Origin: Planctomycetota bacterium | Lineage (GTDB): Bacteria; Planctomycetota; MHYJ01; JACQXL01 | Assembly (NCBI GenBank): GCA_016235865.1 | Contig: JACRIK010000027.1 | Coordinates: 184,006-248,005 of the forward strand | DNA: 64,000 bases | Reading direction: 5' to 3' | Shown: positions 34,639 to 43,442 of the stretch, in pieces | Numbering within the stretch: the first letter of the stretch is position 1 | How the letters are laid out: each line of letters starts with the position of its first letter | The notes under the pieces: model-generated | Seen by the model: the letters and a program-made list of their open reading frames with translations, nothing else | What the model was told of the DNA's origin: nothing | The model's database searches: none | Program-made: the position numbers and the translations under genes

Positions 34639-35547
34639 TCAATTTGGCGTTACCGGGTTAATTGTGGATTCTGTCGCCTTAACAGAATTGTCATTTATCG
34701 TGCAAGTAATAAAAACAAGGAGTCGTTTTCTTTTTTCTGCCTCGGTTAAGTTTATGCCATAAGGTAAGCATTCTATAACTAGTGTTTTACTTTTCGGAAT
34801 GATTATCTTACCTTTATATTTCAGCTTTAGAATATCTTCTTCGTTTATTGTTGAAATACTCTCTGCGCCATTAATAATAACTCCCCTATCTTCGCGGGAA
34901 AGGGAATATTCAAGAAGATAATTCACAGCGATTGCTTGACTGTCCGGTTGAATTTCAGGCGTAATTGTTATTTCGTAACCTGCTAACATCTCTCTTTTTA
35001 AGGATATCTTTCTTTCATTACCATCTTTTCCAACGTAGTGGAAATAATGAGGATAAAAACCCGTTCCGATAGAAACCGTACCTGTTCTGCCATTAAAAGT
35101 TAATATAGGAATTTTATGTGAACCAAACAACCTTCCCTTTTGGGCCGTGTGCACATCAAGAAACTGTTTTATTTGTTCGCGGTCAGTCAGATAATGGGTT
35201 TTAGTCCCATCCCGTAACACACAACGCTCATATTTTTCTCTCAATTCTTTTAAGATTTGCTGGTCGATTACTTCATCTAAAGCAACAAGGATACGGGAGT
35301 CAATAACAATTTGTTTAATGTCTTGCGGTGCTTGCCTGTCTTTTTGCGCTTGTTTGCTCAAGTCAAGTTGAGCCCGTAGTTCCTGCGCATATTGTTCAAT
35401 TAAAGCAAGCAGTTTTACTTTTTCCTCTTGAGAAAGGACATTGATTTCTTTTATTGGGTTTTCCGATGGAGCGATATTACTATTTGCAGCGCATCCTACA
35501 AGTCCAAGAAACATTACAATTACTACAAAATAGTAATAGGTCTTCAT
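34639..35547 (-). CDS. Hypothetical lipoprotein
   Basis: The 302-residue protein has a hydrophobic leader ending in Leu-Val-Gly-Cys, a good lipobox. A charged helical region (EEKVKLLALIEQYAQELRAQL) follows, then a beta-rich C-terminal half. It is not recognised. It starts eight bases after the stop of the secreted FIMAH-like protein gene and probably shares its transcript, so the pair may act together at the cell surface. Confidence 0.7.
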   Translation of the reverse strand: MKTYYYFVVIVMFLGLVGCAANSNIAPSENPIKEINVLSQEEKVKLLALIEQYAQELRAQLDLSKQAQKDRQAPQDIKQIVIDSRILVALDEVIDQQILKELREKYERCVLRDGTKTHYLTDREQIKQFLDVHTAQKGRLFGSHKIPILTFNGRTGTVSIGTGFYPHYFHYVGKDGNERKISLKREMLAGYEITITPEIQPDSQAIAVNYLLEYSLSREDRGVIINGAESISTINEEDILKLKYKGKIIIPKSKTLVIECLPYGINLTEAEKRKRLLVFITCTINDNSVKATESTINPVTPN

Positions 35548-35554
35548 TGCTAAC

Positions 35555-37294
35555 TTATTGCGGCGGAGTATAAGTTACTGTCACTGATATCGTTTCTGGA
35601 TTACAGACCAAGGGAATTATTGTAATACTTATTGTTAAGGATGCTGGTTGGTTCCCGTCTCCCTCATGTATTATCGTACCAGAACCCTTGTAAGTACCAG
35701 ACCCTGGTGGGTCTTGACTTATGCTACTATCTGGGAGGCGCCACCCGCCTCCCCCTGTCTGCGCATAACTTACCTCAATCCTAACGCCATTTTTTATAGC
35801 GCATGGGGTTAATTGGAATCCACCACCTAATTCCCATGTAGTATCACTTGTCTGGATGGCTGTTAGGTTGGATGACTCTATAGAATTCTGTTTTTTCCCG
35901 TGGCTTGTTTCTACCTCAGCATTTGCAAGATATGGCACATCTGATGACATTACGCTATGCCCATAGAAAGACATATCTGAAGTATAAATATCAGGCCATC
36001 GTTGAACCCCGACTAAATCCATCACAAATGGATAAGGCCCATAGGTCTGGCCGTCAACAGTTAATGTAAAGAGATTTGAGATGTGTTCTGTTATTAAACC
36101 ACACATAGCAAGATTTATTGTTCCGGCGCTGGGGTTATTGGGGTCCTGCCAGGCGGTGTAACCAACATTATGACCATCTATTTGGAACTGAACAAGCGGA
36201 ACCTGATAATTGACCACATTATATCCTATGATATTAGGGTCTGAAGTGGTGTAAAAATTCATGGTGTATTCGCTACCTCTAAGGGAAATATCTATTGTTT
36301 GGTCAGAGTTTGGTAATGTTATTTTTGCATAACTGTCTAATTTTGAGATGTACGGTAGCGTTTGGGGCAGGTCAGCCAGAGGCGGAGAAAGTTGCGCTAA
36401 TTGACTTTTAGCATACTGGAATAAAAACGGCACTATTTCACTCTTAATATGTTTTTCGCTACTCGGGGTATTAATAAGATAGTTAATAAAGGCGTTTAAT
36501 TTACCAGTTGCCGCATTGGGATTATCCATAGGAGATGGCAGTTTGGCTTTTAATGCCTGTCCAATACCTTTATTATCTATTAAACCCTGAGCGACATAAG
36601 AATCTATAATATTTGCCATCTCGGCAGATGAGAGATTTACCTTAAATGTCACATAAGCAATTGCCTCAAGACCGGCATTATTAACCGCCCTAACTATCAG
36701 GATATGATTACCATAGCCCAACGATGATGCCTGAACATTGGTATTATTCTGGACAATAGTGGTATCAATTCTCGAAGAGACCTCTTTGATTCCTGACTCA
36801 GGGTCTGTTACATAATAATTAACAGGAACCTGTTGCGCCCAGTCATAATTGGCACATTGATAGGGATTAATAATAGTAATCACAGGAGGCGTTGTATCAA
36901 CAGGCATTATTTCTACCGTAATAGATACCTCGGTATAAGGCGGCCAGCCGTGCGCGCCCGCAATGCCTCTGAACCGTAATAAATATGCATGTGAACCTTC
37001 TGATGTCTTGGTAAATGAGTATGTTTTGTCCAAGGTTTGCCCAAAGACAAAGCCACTTCCGGCTATAAGAACCCCATTCTCATAAAATCCCCATTGATAA
37101 ATCGGGGCATCAGTATTTGCACTGAGGATGATATCATAAGATTGATTGGACGGCACTGTGAAAGGACCAGATATGGTAACTGTAGAACCGTATTCCGTTT
37201 TGGTTTGGCTGTTATCCTGCGCCAAGACCGGACTGCCGATTAGCAGGAATGAGATGAGAACCGCTAACCCCACTATCTTTGTTATGTTGTGCAT
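35555..37294 (-). CDS. Secreted FIMAH-like protein, paralogue of the FN3 protein
   Basis: The 579-residue protein has a signal peptide ending near PVLAQD. Residues 26-130 closely match the N-terminal domain of the protein at 20645-23725 (shared QDNSQTKTEYGSTVTI, SGFVFGQ, LLRFRGIAGAHG). An Ig-like segment (about 133-225) and a FIMAH-like helical segment (about 228-300; LIDNKGIGQALKAKL then LNAFINYLI) follow. The C-terminal 280 residues are beta-rich and unrecognised, and also show partial similarity to the paralogue (DPNNPSAGTINLAM). It was probably built by domain shuffling with that paralogue and acts outside the cell. It shares an operon with the lipoprotein downstream. Confidence 0.78.
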   Translation of the reverse strand: MHNITKIVGLAVLISFLLIGSPVLAQDNSQTKTEYGSTVTISGPFTVPSNQSYDIILSANTDAPIYQWGFYENGVLIAGSGFVFGQTLDKTYSFTKTSEGSHAYLLRFRGIAGAHGWPPYTEVSITVEIMPVDTTPPVITIINPYQCANYDWAQQVPVNYYVTDPESGIKEVSSRIDTTIVQNNTNVQASSLGYGNHILIVRAVNNAGLEAIAYVTFKVNLSSAEMANIIDSYVAQGLIDNKGIGQALKAKLPSPMDNPNAATGKLNAFINYLINTPSSEKHIKSEIVPFLFQYAKSQLAQLSPPLADLPQTLPYISKLDSYAKITLPNSDQTIDISLRGSEYTMNFYTTSDPNIIGYNVVNYQVPLVQFQIDGHNVGYTAWQDPNNPSAGTINLAMCGLITEHISNLFTLTVDGQTYGPYPFVMDLVGVQRWPDIYTSDMSFYGHSVMSSDVPYLANAEVETSHGKKQNSIESSNLTAIQTSDTTWELGGGFQLTPCAIKNGVRIEVSYAQTGGGGWRLPDSSISQDPPGSGTYKGSGTIIHEGDGNQPASLTISITIIPLVCNPETISVTVTYTPPQ

Positions 37295-37353
37295 ACGAAC
37301 TCCTTTCTCTTGACGCTGTCAACGCTATTATCATTTAGAAGTTATTTAATTTA

Positions 37354-37381
37354 ATTATAACCATCATTTACAACTTGTCAA
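37354..37381 (-). promoter_or_regulatory. Sigma-70-type promoter of the FIMAH-like protein gene
   Basis: On the minus strand TTGACA (37376-37381) and TATAAT (37354-37359) are 16 bases apart, about 60 bases before the start. An AAGGAG ribosome-binding site follows. The other half of this divergent gap carries a run of nine C residues at 37470-37478. Confidence 0.7.
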
Positions 37382-37579
37382 GCAGAATCTGATATTTTTA
37401 TTGGTATGTTACCATTTCTTTCCTCCGAGTCAAGCGAAAGTGGCAATTCGAAGATACTATACTTAATTACCCCCCCCCTGTCATTTTCCCTTTAATTGCA
37501 CAAGGATTTTTCCCGGGTAAATCTTGGATTTTATAGTTGAATAGAATATGATGCTGATTAAGAAAGGGTTTATAAATAT

Positions 37580-40500
37580 ATGAACAAATATACATTATTT
37601 GCCTTGATTGTGCTGGCGGCGTTTATCACATCCTGCACCACGATTACCACGGAGATTCCCAAAGCGCCGGCTAAGGTGGTGGTCCCGACTGACCGGACCA
37701 TCTTTACCAAGGATGCCTGGCTGGGCATTGTAGGTAAACCTGTGGCCAATGGGGTAGAGGTCACGGATATCTATGTCAACTCTTCGGCCAAGGAGTCCGG
37801 TATAAAGAAGGGTGATATAATAGTAGGGTGCGACGGGATAGTATTTGACGATGGGATTAAAATCGCCAATATTGAATCGCTTTTATCAGCCATCAGCCAG
37901 AAGAAGGCCGGGGATGCGTTCAAGATAAAGGCGCTCCGTCAGGCGGAGATCATAGAGATAATCAATTCTATTTCTAATACCACTATGGCTATATCCAAGG
38001 AGGAGTTCCTGAAGAAATACCAGGGGTTCAAGGATGGCGGCAATCCGGGTGATAAGATGGAGTTTACGGCCCTGAAGAAGATAGAGGATAAAGAGTTTAC
38101 GGTAACACTCGGTTCTGAGCCTAATAAGTTTCATCTGATTGAGCCGTCCAAGCCGCCCACTGAGCCCAAGCCGGAGATAAAGGATGGCAAGAAGGCCGGA
38201 TGGATGGGCATCAGTATGGGCCCGGTCAAAGGACTGGCCACAATGGGCATGGCCAGGGAACAGGGCGGAATCAAGATAAACTCGGTCTCGCCGGCCTCAC
38301 CGGCAGAGCAGGGCGGACTGAAGACCGGGGATATCGTTATCTCGTATGATGGCAATACCTTTTCAGGCGAGGAACCGAAATACCAGGAGAAGATGGCTGA
38401 GCATATCAAGGCCGTGGGTAGCGGCGGCATCGTATCGCTGAATATCCTACGCGCGGCGGATGAGATTGAATTGATGATTAATGACAAAAAGGAACCGACT
38501 GAATCAGATCCCGCTAAGGCGGGAGGGGAAATGAAGGATAGTGTTTCACCCTCTAATATCACGGATGTTATTAATAATCTCAAGGTGGGCGATGTGATGA
38601 AGGCCGGGATAACCAGGAATATCAAGAATATTTCATTGAAGATAACCCTGGGCACGAGGATGGCAGCCAGCGACAAGCCGGAGGTGGAGCCGGAGACCAA
38701 TGACCAGATACATCCGGAACTGATGGATTACACCACGCCCATAGAGCAACTGGCCAAGCGGATTATCAGCGATACCAATATCACGGACAAATATGAAGAC
38801 CTGCTCAAGCGCTACAGCGACGACCAGAAGAATGCCGATGATTTCCGTCTGCGTGATATGCGCTATCTGCAGCGCGACCCGTTCAAGATACCTAATATCT
38901 GTGATACCTTGATAGATAACCTGCAGAAAACAATTACTTATTATGAGTGGACATTAGTTAAAGTTATTGATGAACTAGATGAAGGAATAGTTTTATGTTC
39001 GCGTGGAGGGAGGGGACCGTTCACGCCTGAACTTAAAACTGGCATATCATTACAAGAACAGTGTAATCAGATTGAGGAGCTGCTTAAACGGGCAGAGGGA
39101 TATCGCAAGCGGGCCTTTGCCGGGTTGACTGAGGGAGATATGGCATTTCTCAAGGATAATATCTATGGACTGACCGACCGCTGGATACTTGATAGTAATT
39201 TTGAAATGCCTGAGACCAACGAACGGGACAGGAAACTTCTGCAATTATGCGGCTATGTCAATTACCGGAAACTGTTTACCGCAAGCAATTTGCTTGCTGG
39301 TGTTTTATTGCCATCATATCTTGATGGGCTAAAGAAAGACATTGAACGCGAGGCCGGGGATAAAGAAGGGGTTCTTTTTAGCAAGGATACGCCATTTGGA
39401 AAGATTATCATCGGAGGCAAAGGTAATGACCGATACCAGGAGAATGCCGCAGTCATCATAGACATCGGCGGGGATGATTTCTATGCCAACCAACAAGGCG
39501 GGTCGGTTTATGAGACCGGCAAGCCGGACCAGCCGTTTTCTATTATCATTGATTTTGCGGGCAATGACCGCTATTCATCTTATAGATACGGATGCCAGGG
39601 CGCGGGCGTGATGGGCGTAGGCATACTCTATGACGGCGCCGGGGATGATATCTACATTGCCCAGGATTGGGCCCAGGGCTCCGGGCTGCTGGGCGTGGGA
39701 ATTCTGGTTGACGCGGATGGCGAGGATTCCTACAAGGGACAGGAATATGTCCAAGGCTGCGGGCTGTTCGGCATCGGGATATTAATTGATAAGTCCAAGA
39801 CGCAAGATGAGTCGGCTGGTGCCAACCCCGTTAGAGACCCGCTCCGCTCTAGCTTAAGCGAGGCAAGTAATGTTCCGGAAAGTGAAATCAAGACATCTGA
39901 GTCTGAATTAGATACTAACCAATCATTAACCGATGATGATATTTTTGATGAACCTGAGGATGAAGATGACATCTCTAACGGGGCGAGTGATTCCTATCAG
40001 GCCAATAAATTTGCCCAGGGCTTTGCCGGTCCCAAGGGGTTCGGCTTGCTGATTGACACGGCCGGGGATGATAATTATCTGGCCAGCACCAAGCATCCCA
40101 ACGGCTATCCGGACAATCCGGGCACCTTTGACGGCTGGTCCCAAGGATGCGGCACCGGAATGCGGGCCTATACCGACCCGTCCATGAGCCGGTCCGGCGG
40201 CATCGGCGTATTGATTGACCAGGCCGGCGACGATTATTACGAAGCCGGCACATTTTCCCAGGGCGGCGGCTATTACTTCGGCTGGGGCATGCTGGCTGAT
40301 GAAGGCGGGAATGATGAATACCTGGGCACCAGATATGCCCAGGGCTTTGCGGCGCATTCGGCCATCGGGTATTTCATAGACGAATCCGGCGACGACCAAT
40401 ACCGGACGCTCTGCGGGGTGGTGGCCGGGCTGTCCTGGGACCTGACCTGTGTGGCGTTTATAGACAAGGCCGGGAACGATACCTACGATGCCGGCGGATT

Positions 40501-40855
40501 CTCGCGCGGCGCTTCGGCGCACAACGGGTTCTGCCTGTTCATGGATTTAGGCGGCAAGGATATCTACAAAGACAGCGTGGCATTGGCTGGCGGCAATACC
40601 TATCACGGTGGGTATAGCTTATCCATCTTCCTGGATAAGGGGCTTGAAGAAAACATCTATCCCAAAACTATCAATGACAAGAAGATGGAAGTTTCCAGCC
40701 GGGTTCATAATAGTATAGAAGTCAACACCGAATACTCCATCTTCATTGACACGGACAAGGAATTGGAAGACCTGCTCAAGGATGACAGTTACAAGGGGAT
40801 ATTGAAGAATAATATTAAGGAAGAGACCAAGGAAGAGACCAAGGAAGAGAAGTAA
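37580..40855 (+). CDS. PDZ-domain lipoprotein with GDD-x-Y repeats
   Basis: The 1091-residue protein has a lipoprotein leader (Phe-Ile-Thr-Ser-Cys19). Two PDZ domains lie near residues 45-130 (AWLGIVG, SGIKKGDIIVG) and 205-310 (GWMGISM, QGGLKTGDIVISYDG). A helical region follows to about 600. From there on, eleven or so repeats of roughly 30-35 residues carry the signature G-D-D-x-Y with A-Q-G-x-G-x-x-G-x-G between (GDDIY, GNDEY, GDDQY). The acidic loops could bind calcium, but no canonical RTX nonapeptide is seen. A 158-base segment bounded by inverted repeats interrupts the repeats near residues 750-802. It ends in a Lys/Glu-rich tail. Surface protein; function unknown. Confidence 0.82.
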   Translation: MNKYTLFALIVLAAFITSCTTITTEIPKAPAKVVVPTDRTIFTKDAWLGIVGKPVANGVEVTDIYVNSSAKESGIKKGDIIVGCDGIVFDDGIKIANIESLLSAISQKKAGDAFKIKALRQAEIIEIINSISNTTMAISKEEFLKKYQGFKDGGNPGDKMEFTALKKIEDKEFTVTLGSEPNKFHLIEPSKPPTEPKPEIKDGKKAGWMGISMGPVKGLATMGMAREQGGIKINSVSPASPAEQGGLKTGDIVISYDGNTFSGEEPKYQEKMAEHIKAVGSGGIVSLNILRAADEIELMINDKKEPTESDPAKAGGEMKDSVSPSNITDVINNLKVGDVMKAGITRNIKNISLKITLGTRMAASDKPEVEPETNDQIHPELMDYTTPIEQLAKRIISDTNITDKYEDLLKRYSDDQKNADDFRLRDMRYLQRDPFKIPNICDTLIDNLQKTITYYEWTLVKVIDELDEGIVLCSRGGRGPFTPELKTGISLQEQCNQIEELLKRAEGYRKRAFAGLTEGDMAFLKDNIYGLTDRWILDSNFEMPETNERDRKLLQLCGYVNYRKLFTASNLLAGVLLPSYLDGLKKDIEREAGDKEGVLFSKDTPFGKIIIGGKGNDRYQENAAVIIDIGGDDFYANQQGGSVYETGKPDQPFSIIIDFAGNDRYSSYRYGCQGAGVMGVGILYDGAGDDIYIAQDWAQGSGLLGVGILVDADGEDSYKGQEYVQGCGLFGIGILIDKSKTQDESAGANPVRDPLRSSLSEASNVPESEIKTSESELDTNQSLTDDDIFDEPEDEDDISNGASDSYQANKFAQGFAGPKGFGLLIDTAGDDNYLASTKHPNGYPDNPGTFDGWSQGCGTGMRAYTDPSMSRSGGIGVLIDQAGDDYYEAGTFSQGGGYYFGWGMLADEGGNDEYLGTRYAQGFAAHSAIGYFIDESGDDQYRTLCGVVAGLSWDLTCVAFIDKAGNDTYDAGGFSRGASAHNGFCLFMDLGGKDIYKDSVALAGGNTYHGGYSLSIFLDKGLEENIYPKTINDKKMEVSSRVHNSIEVNTEYSIFIDTDKELEDLLKDDSYKGILKNNIKEETKEETKEEK
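39826..39983. repeat. Inverted-repeat-bounded insert inside the PDZ lipoprotein gene
   Basis: CCCCGTTAGAGA (39826-39837) and TCTCTAACGGGG (39972-39983) bound 158 bases that encode a low-complexity acidic linker (SLTDDDIFDEPEDEDD). The arms match those of the MITE-like element at 29926-30004 in ten or more positions. Confidence 0.6.
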
Positions 40856-40861
40856 CCCAGT

Positions 40862-40908
40862 ATATAGTATGTAGTATACAGGATACAGGATGCAGAATAC
40901 GGGATACA
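40862..40908. repeat. ACAGGATAC-type short tandem repeat
   Basis: Short units of the form ATACAGGAT/GCAGAATAC fill the gap between the PDZ gene and dinB. A weaker cluster (ACAGGATGCAAGATGC) occurs at 19922-19945. Confidence 0.5.
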
Positions 40909-40946
40909 ATCATTCCGAGTTCACGTCCGCAGGCCGCATTTCGGGT

Positions 40947-42134
40947 TCACTTTTTGCCTTTTATGGATGTGCCGCGGCAGATGGCATTATCACCGAACTT
41001 TTCTTTCAGCTTGTCAATGGCCTGATGGAGTTTGGCCGCTTTGGCGTCAGTTGGTTTGGCGGTGTTACTGAACAGTTCGGCCTGGACTGTTGGGGCGGAG
41101 AAGTTGGCGGCCTTGACGCCCAGGAGCCGGATTTTCTTTCCCTTACAATCAAAGCCGGAATAGAGCTGTTTGACGGCTTGATAAACCATATCATCAAAAC
41201 AGGTAGGCGCATCCAATGTCAGGGCCCGGGTATAGGTGTCGAATCCGGTCAGCCGGATTTTGAGCGTGACAGTCCGGGTCTTGAGGTGGTGCTGCCTGAG
41301 CCGACCGGCCACCTTTTCGCTCAGGCGCATCAGGGTTCGGTCGATGACCGCGCGCTCTGAGGTGTCGCGGTCAAATGTGATTTCGTTACTGATGGATTTG
41401 ACCTCGCCTTGGGCCTGGACCTCGCGCGGGTCAATGCCGTTAGCCAGTTGATGAAGCTGGTAGCCATTGGCGCCGAGCAACGCAGTGAGTTTGGCCGGCT
41501 GGGCATCAGCCAATTGGCCGATGGTGGTGATGCCGATGCGGTTTAGAATGATTTCGGTCTTTTCGCCCAGCCCGGATATCTTGCGGATGTTAAGCGGCCG
41601 GAGGAATTCCTGCAGGCGCTCGGGCCGGACCTCGACCAGACCGTCCGGTTTACGGAATTCCGAGGCGATTTTGGCGGCCATCTTATTGGGCGCCAGTCCG
41701 ACTGAGGCGGTCAGGCCTAATTCCTTTTTTATCCTGTCCTTTATCTGCCGGCAGACCTCCATCGGGCCTTTGAACAGGTGATGGGTCCGGCTGATATCCA
41801 GAAACGCCTCGTCCACGCTGATGGGTTCGACATCGGGCGTGAAGTCAGCCAGTATGGCGAATATTTCTTCTGATACGGACATGTATTTTCCCATATCGAC
41901 TGGCAGGAATACGCCTTTGGGGCATTTGCCATAGGCGATGGAGATAGGCATGGCCGAATGGATGCCGAATTTACGGGCTTCGTATGAGCAGGTAGCTACC
42001 ACGCCCCGGCCCTGGCCGCCTTTTGGGTCTGAGCCGATGATAACTGGTTGGCCTTTGAATTCGGGATGGTCGCGCTGTTCCACAGCCGCAAAGAAGGCGT
42101 CCATATCTATATGGACAATGTAGCGAGCGGACAT
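40947..42134 (-). CDS. dinB: DNA polymerase IV (Y family)
   Basis: The 395-residue protein is a DinB-type translesion polymerase. The catalytic acidic residues are in HIDMDAFFA (Asp10, Asp12) and SVDEAFLDIS near 103-112. The YEARKFG steric-gate region, the helix-hairpin-helix thumb (IRKISGLGEKTE, IGQLADAQ) and the little-finger domain are all present. The C-terminus is lysine-rich rather than a clear beta-clamp motif. It copies across damaged bases. It lies 21 bases downstream of the helicase gene on the same strand. Confidence 0.94.
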   Translation of the reverse strand: MSARYIVHIDMDAFFAAVEQRDHPEFKGQPVIIGSDPKGGQGRGVVATCSYEARKFGIHSAMPISIAYGKCPKGVFLPVDMGKYMSVSEEIFAILADFTPDVEPISVDEAFLDISRTHHLFKGPMEVCRQIKDRIKKELGLTASVGLAPNKMAAKIASEFRKPDGLVEVRPERLQEFLRPLNIRKISGLGEKTEIILNRIGITTIGQLADAQPAKLTALLGANGYQLHQLANGIDPREVQAQGEVKSISNEITFDRDTSERAVIDRTLMRLSEKVAGRLRQHHLKTRTVTLKIRLTGFDTYTRALTLDAPTCFDDMVYQAVKQLYSGFDCKGKKIRLLGVKAANFSAPTVQAELFSNTAKPTDAKAAKLHQAIDKLKEKFGDNAICRGTSIKGKK

Positions 42135-42155
42135 AAGTAAAGTTTTATCGGCCGA

Positions 42156-43379
42156 TTATCTCCGTCTGCCCCGGAAACGGCCCGGCCGGCGCGCGGCCCA
42201 GACCACGGTCCGGACAAATTGTTCCTGGGGTATTTCCGGGTGCCGGGAAATAGGCAGCGGGGTCCGGATAAGTTTCTCGATATCGGCCACATCGCGGCTC
42301 TGGTCCGGCGTGGCAAACGAGATGGCATGCCCGGGACGCCCGGCCCGGCCGGTCCGGCCGATGCGGTGCACGTAGTATTCGGTATCATCCGGCAGGTCGA
42401 AGTTGATGACCAGTTCGATGCCGCGCACGTCAATGCCCCGGGCGGCCACGTCGGTGGCGACCAGGACCTTGTGCCGGCCTGATTTAAATCCGTCCAGGGC
42501 TTCCTTGCGCTGGGCTTGGGTCCGGTTGGAATGGATTTCCGAGGCGCTGTAGCCCATCATCCGGATGGCCTTGGCAATCTTGCCGGCCTGGTGTTTCATC
42601 CGGACAAAGAGGAGCACCGAGCCGGGATAACGGGCCAGCATCTTGTTGAGTAATCTCAGTTTGGCGTCTGATTTGACAATGAACAGTTCCTGGGTGATTT
42701 TATCGGCTGTGGTGCCGGACGGCGCGACTTCTATTGATAGGGGCAGTTTCATATGCCGGGTGGTGACATCCATGATTTCCTTGGCCATGGTGGCTGAGAA
42801 GAGCATGGTCTGCCTTTTCTTGGGAATGAACGACATTATTTTCTCGACCTGCGGGGCGAACCCCATATCGAGCATCCGGTCCGCCTCATCCAGCACCAGC
42901 ATAACCACGTTGTCCAAGCGGACGTTGCGGCGTTCCATATGGTCCATCAGCCGTCCCGGGGTGGCGATGATGACTCTGGGATTGCCGCGCAGGGACCTGG
43001 TCTGGTCATATAGCGGCACGCCGCCGACCAGGAATGTGGTTTTAAGCCCGAAGGCCTGGGCGATCGGGCGGAAGGCCTCGTCAATCTGCATGGCCAATTC
43101 ACGGGTGGGCGCCAGCACCAGGCCGACTCCGGGCCTTTGGGCCAGACTTTGGATCATGGGAATGGCGAAGGCGTGGGTCTTGCCGGTGCCGGTCTGGGCT
43201 ATGCCGACGATATCAGCGCCCTTGATGGCCTGGGGGATGACCTTTGACTGAATCGGAGTGGGGGTTTTGAATTTGATGCGCTCGAGTACGTCGAGTATCT
43301 TGGGCGCAATACCCAATCCGTAAAAACCCTGTCCGGGCTGGTTGCTTGGTTCGTTCCGGCCTATTTCGGGAAATGGCAT
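42156..43379 (-). CDS. rhlE: DEAD-box RNA helicase, RhlE type
   Basis: The 407-residue protein has all helicase motifs in order: a Q motif (GLGIAPKILDVLERIKFKTPTPIQ), motif I AQTGTGKT, PTRELA, DEAD, SAT, and the C-terminal HRIGRTGRAG. A short Arg-rich tail (RRPGRFRGRR) ends it, as in RhlE-like enzymes. It unwinds RNA duplexes in ribosome assembly or decay. It is part of a minus-strand run between asnB and dinB. Confidence 0.92.
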   Translation of the reverse strand: MPFPEIGRNEPSNQPGQGFYGLGIAPKILDVLERIKFKTPTPIQSKVIPQAIKGADIVGIAQTGTGKTHAFAIPMIQSLAQRPGVGLVLAPTRELAMQIDEAFRPIAQAFGLKTTFLVGGVPLYDQTRSLRGNPRVIIATPGRLMDHMERRNVRLDNVVMLVLDEADRMLDMGFAPQVEKIMSFIPKKRQTMLFSATMAKEIMDVTTRHMKLPLSIEVAPSGTTADKITQELFIVKSDAKLRLLNKMLARYPGSVLLFVRMKHQAGKIAKAIRMMGYSASEIHSNRTQAQRKEALDGFKSGRHKVLVATDVAARGIDVRGIELVINFDLPDDTEYYVHRIGRTGRAGRPGHAISFATPDQSRDVADIEKLIRTPLPISRHPEIPQEQFVRTVVWAARRPGRFRGRRR

Positions 43380-43442
43380 ATTTAATTCCTTCTGTATTTT
43401 TTGGTTAATGTTATTAATGGGATTTTACACATTTTTAGCTTA

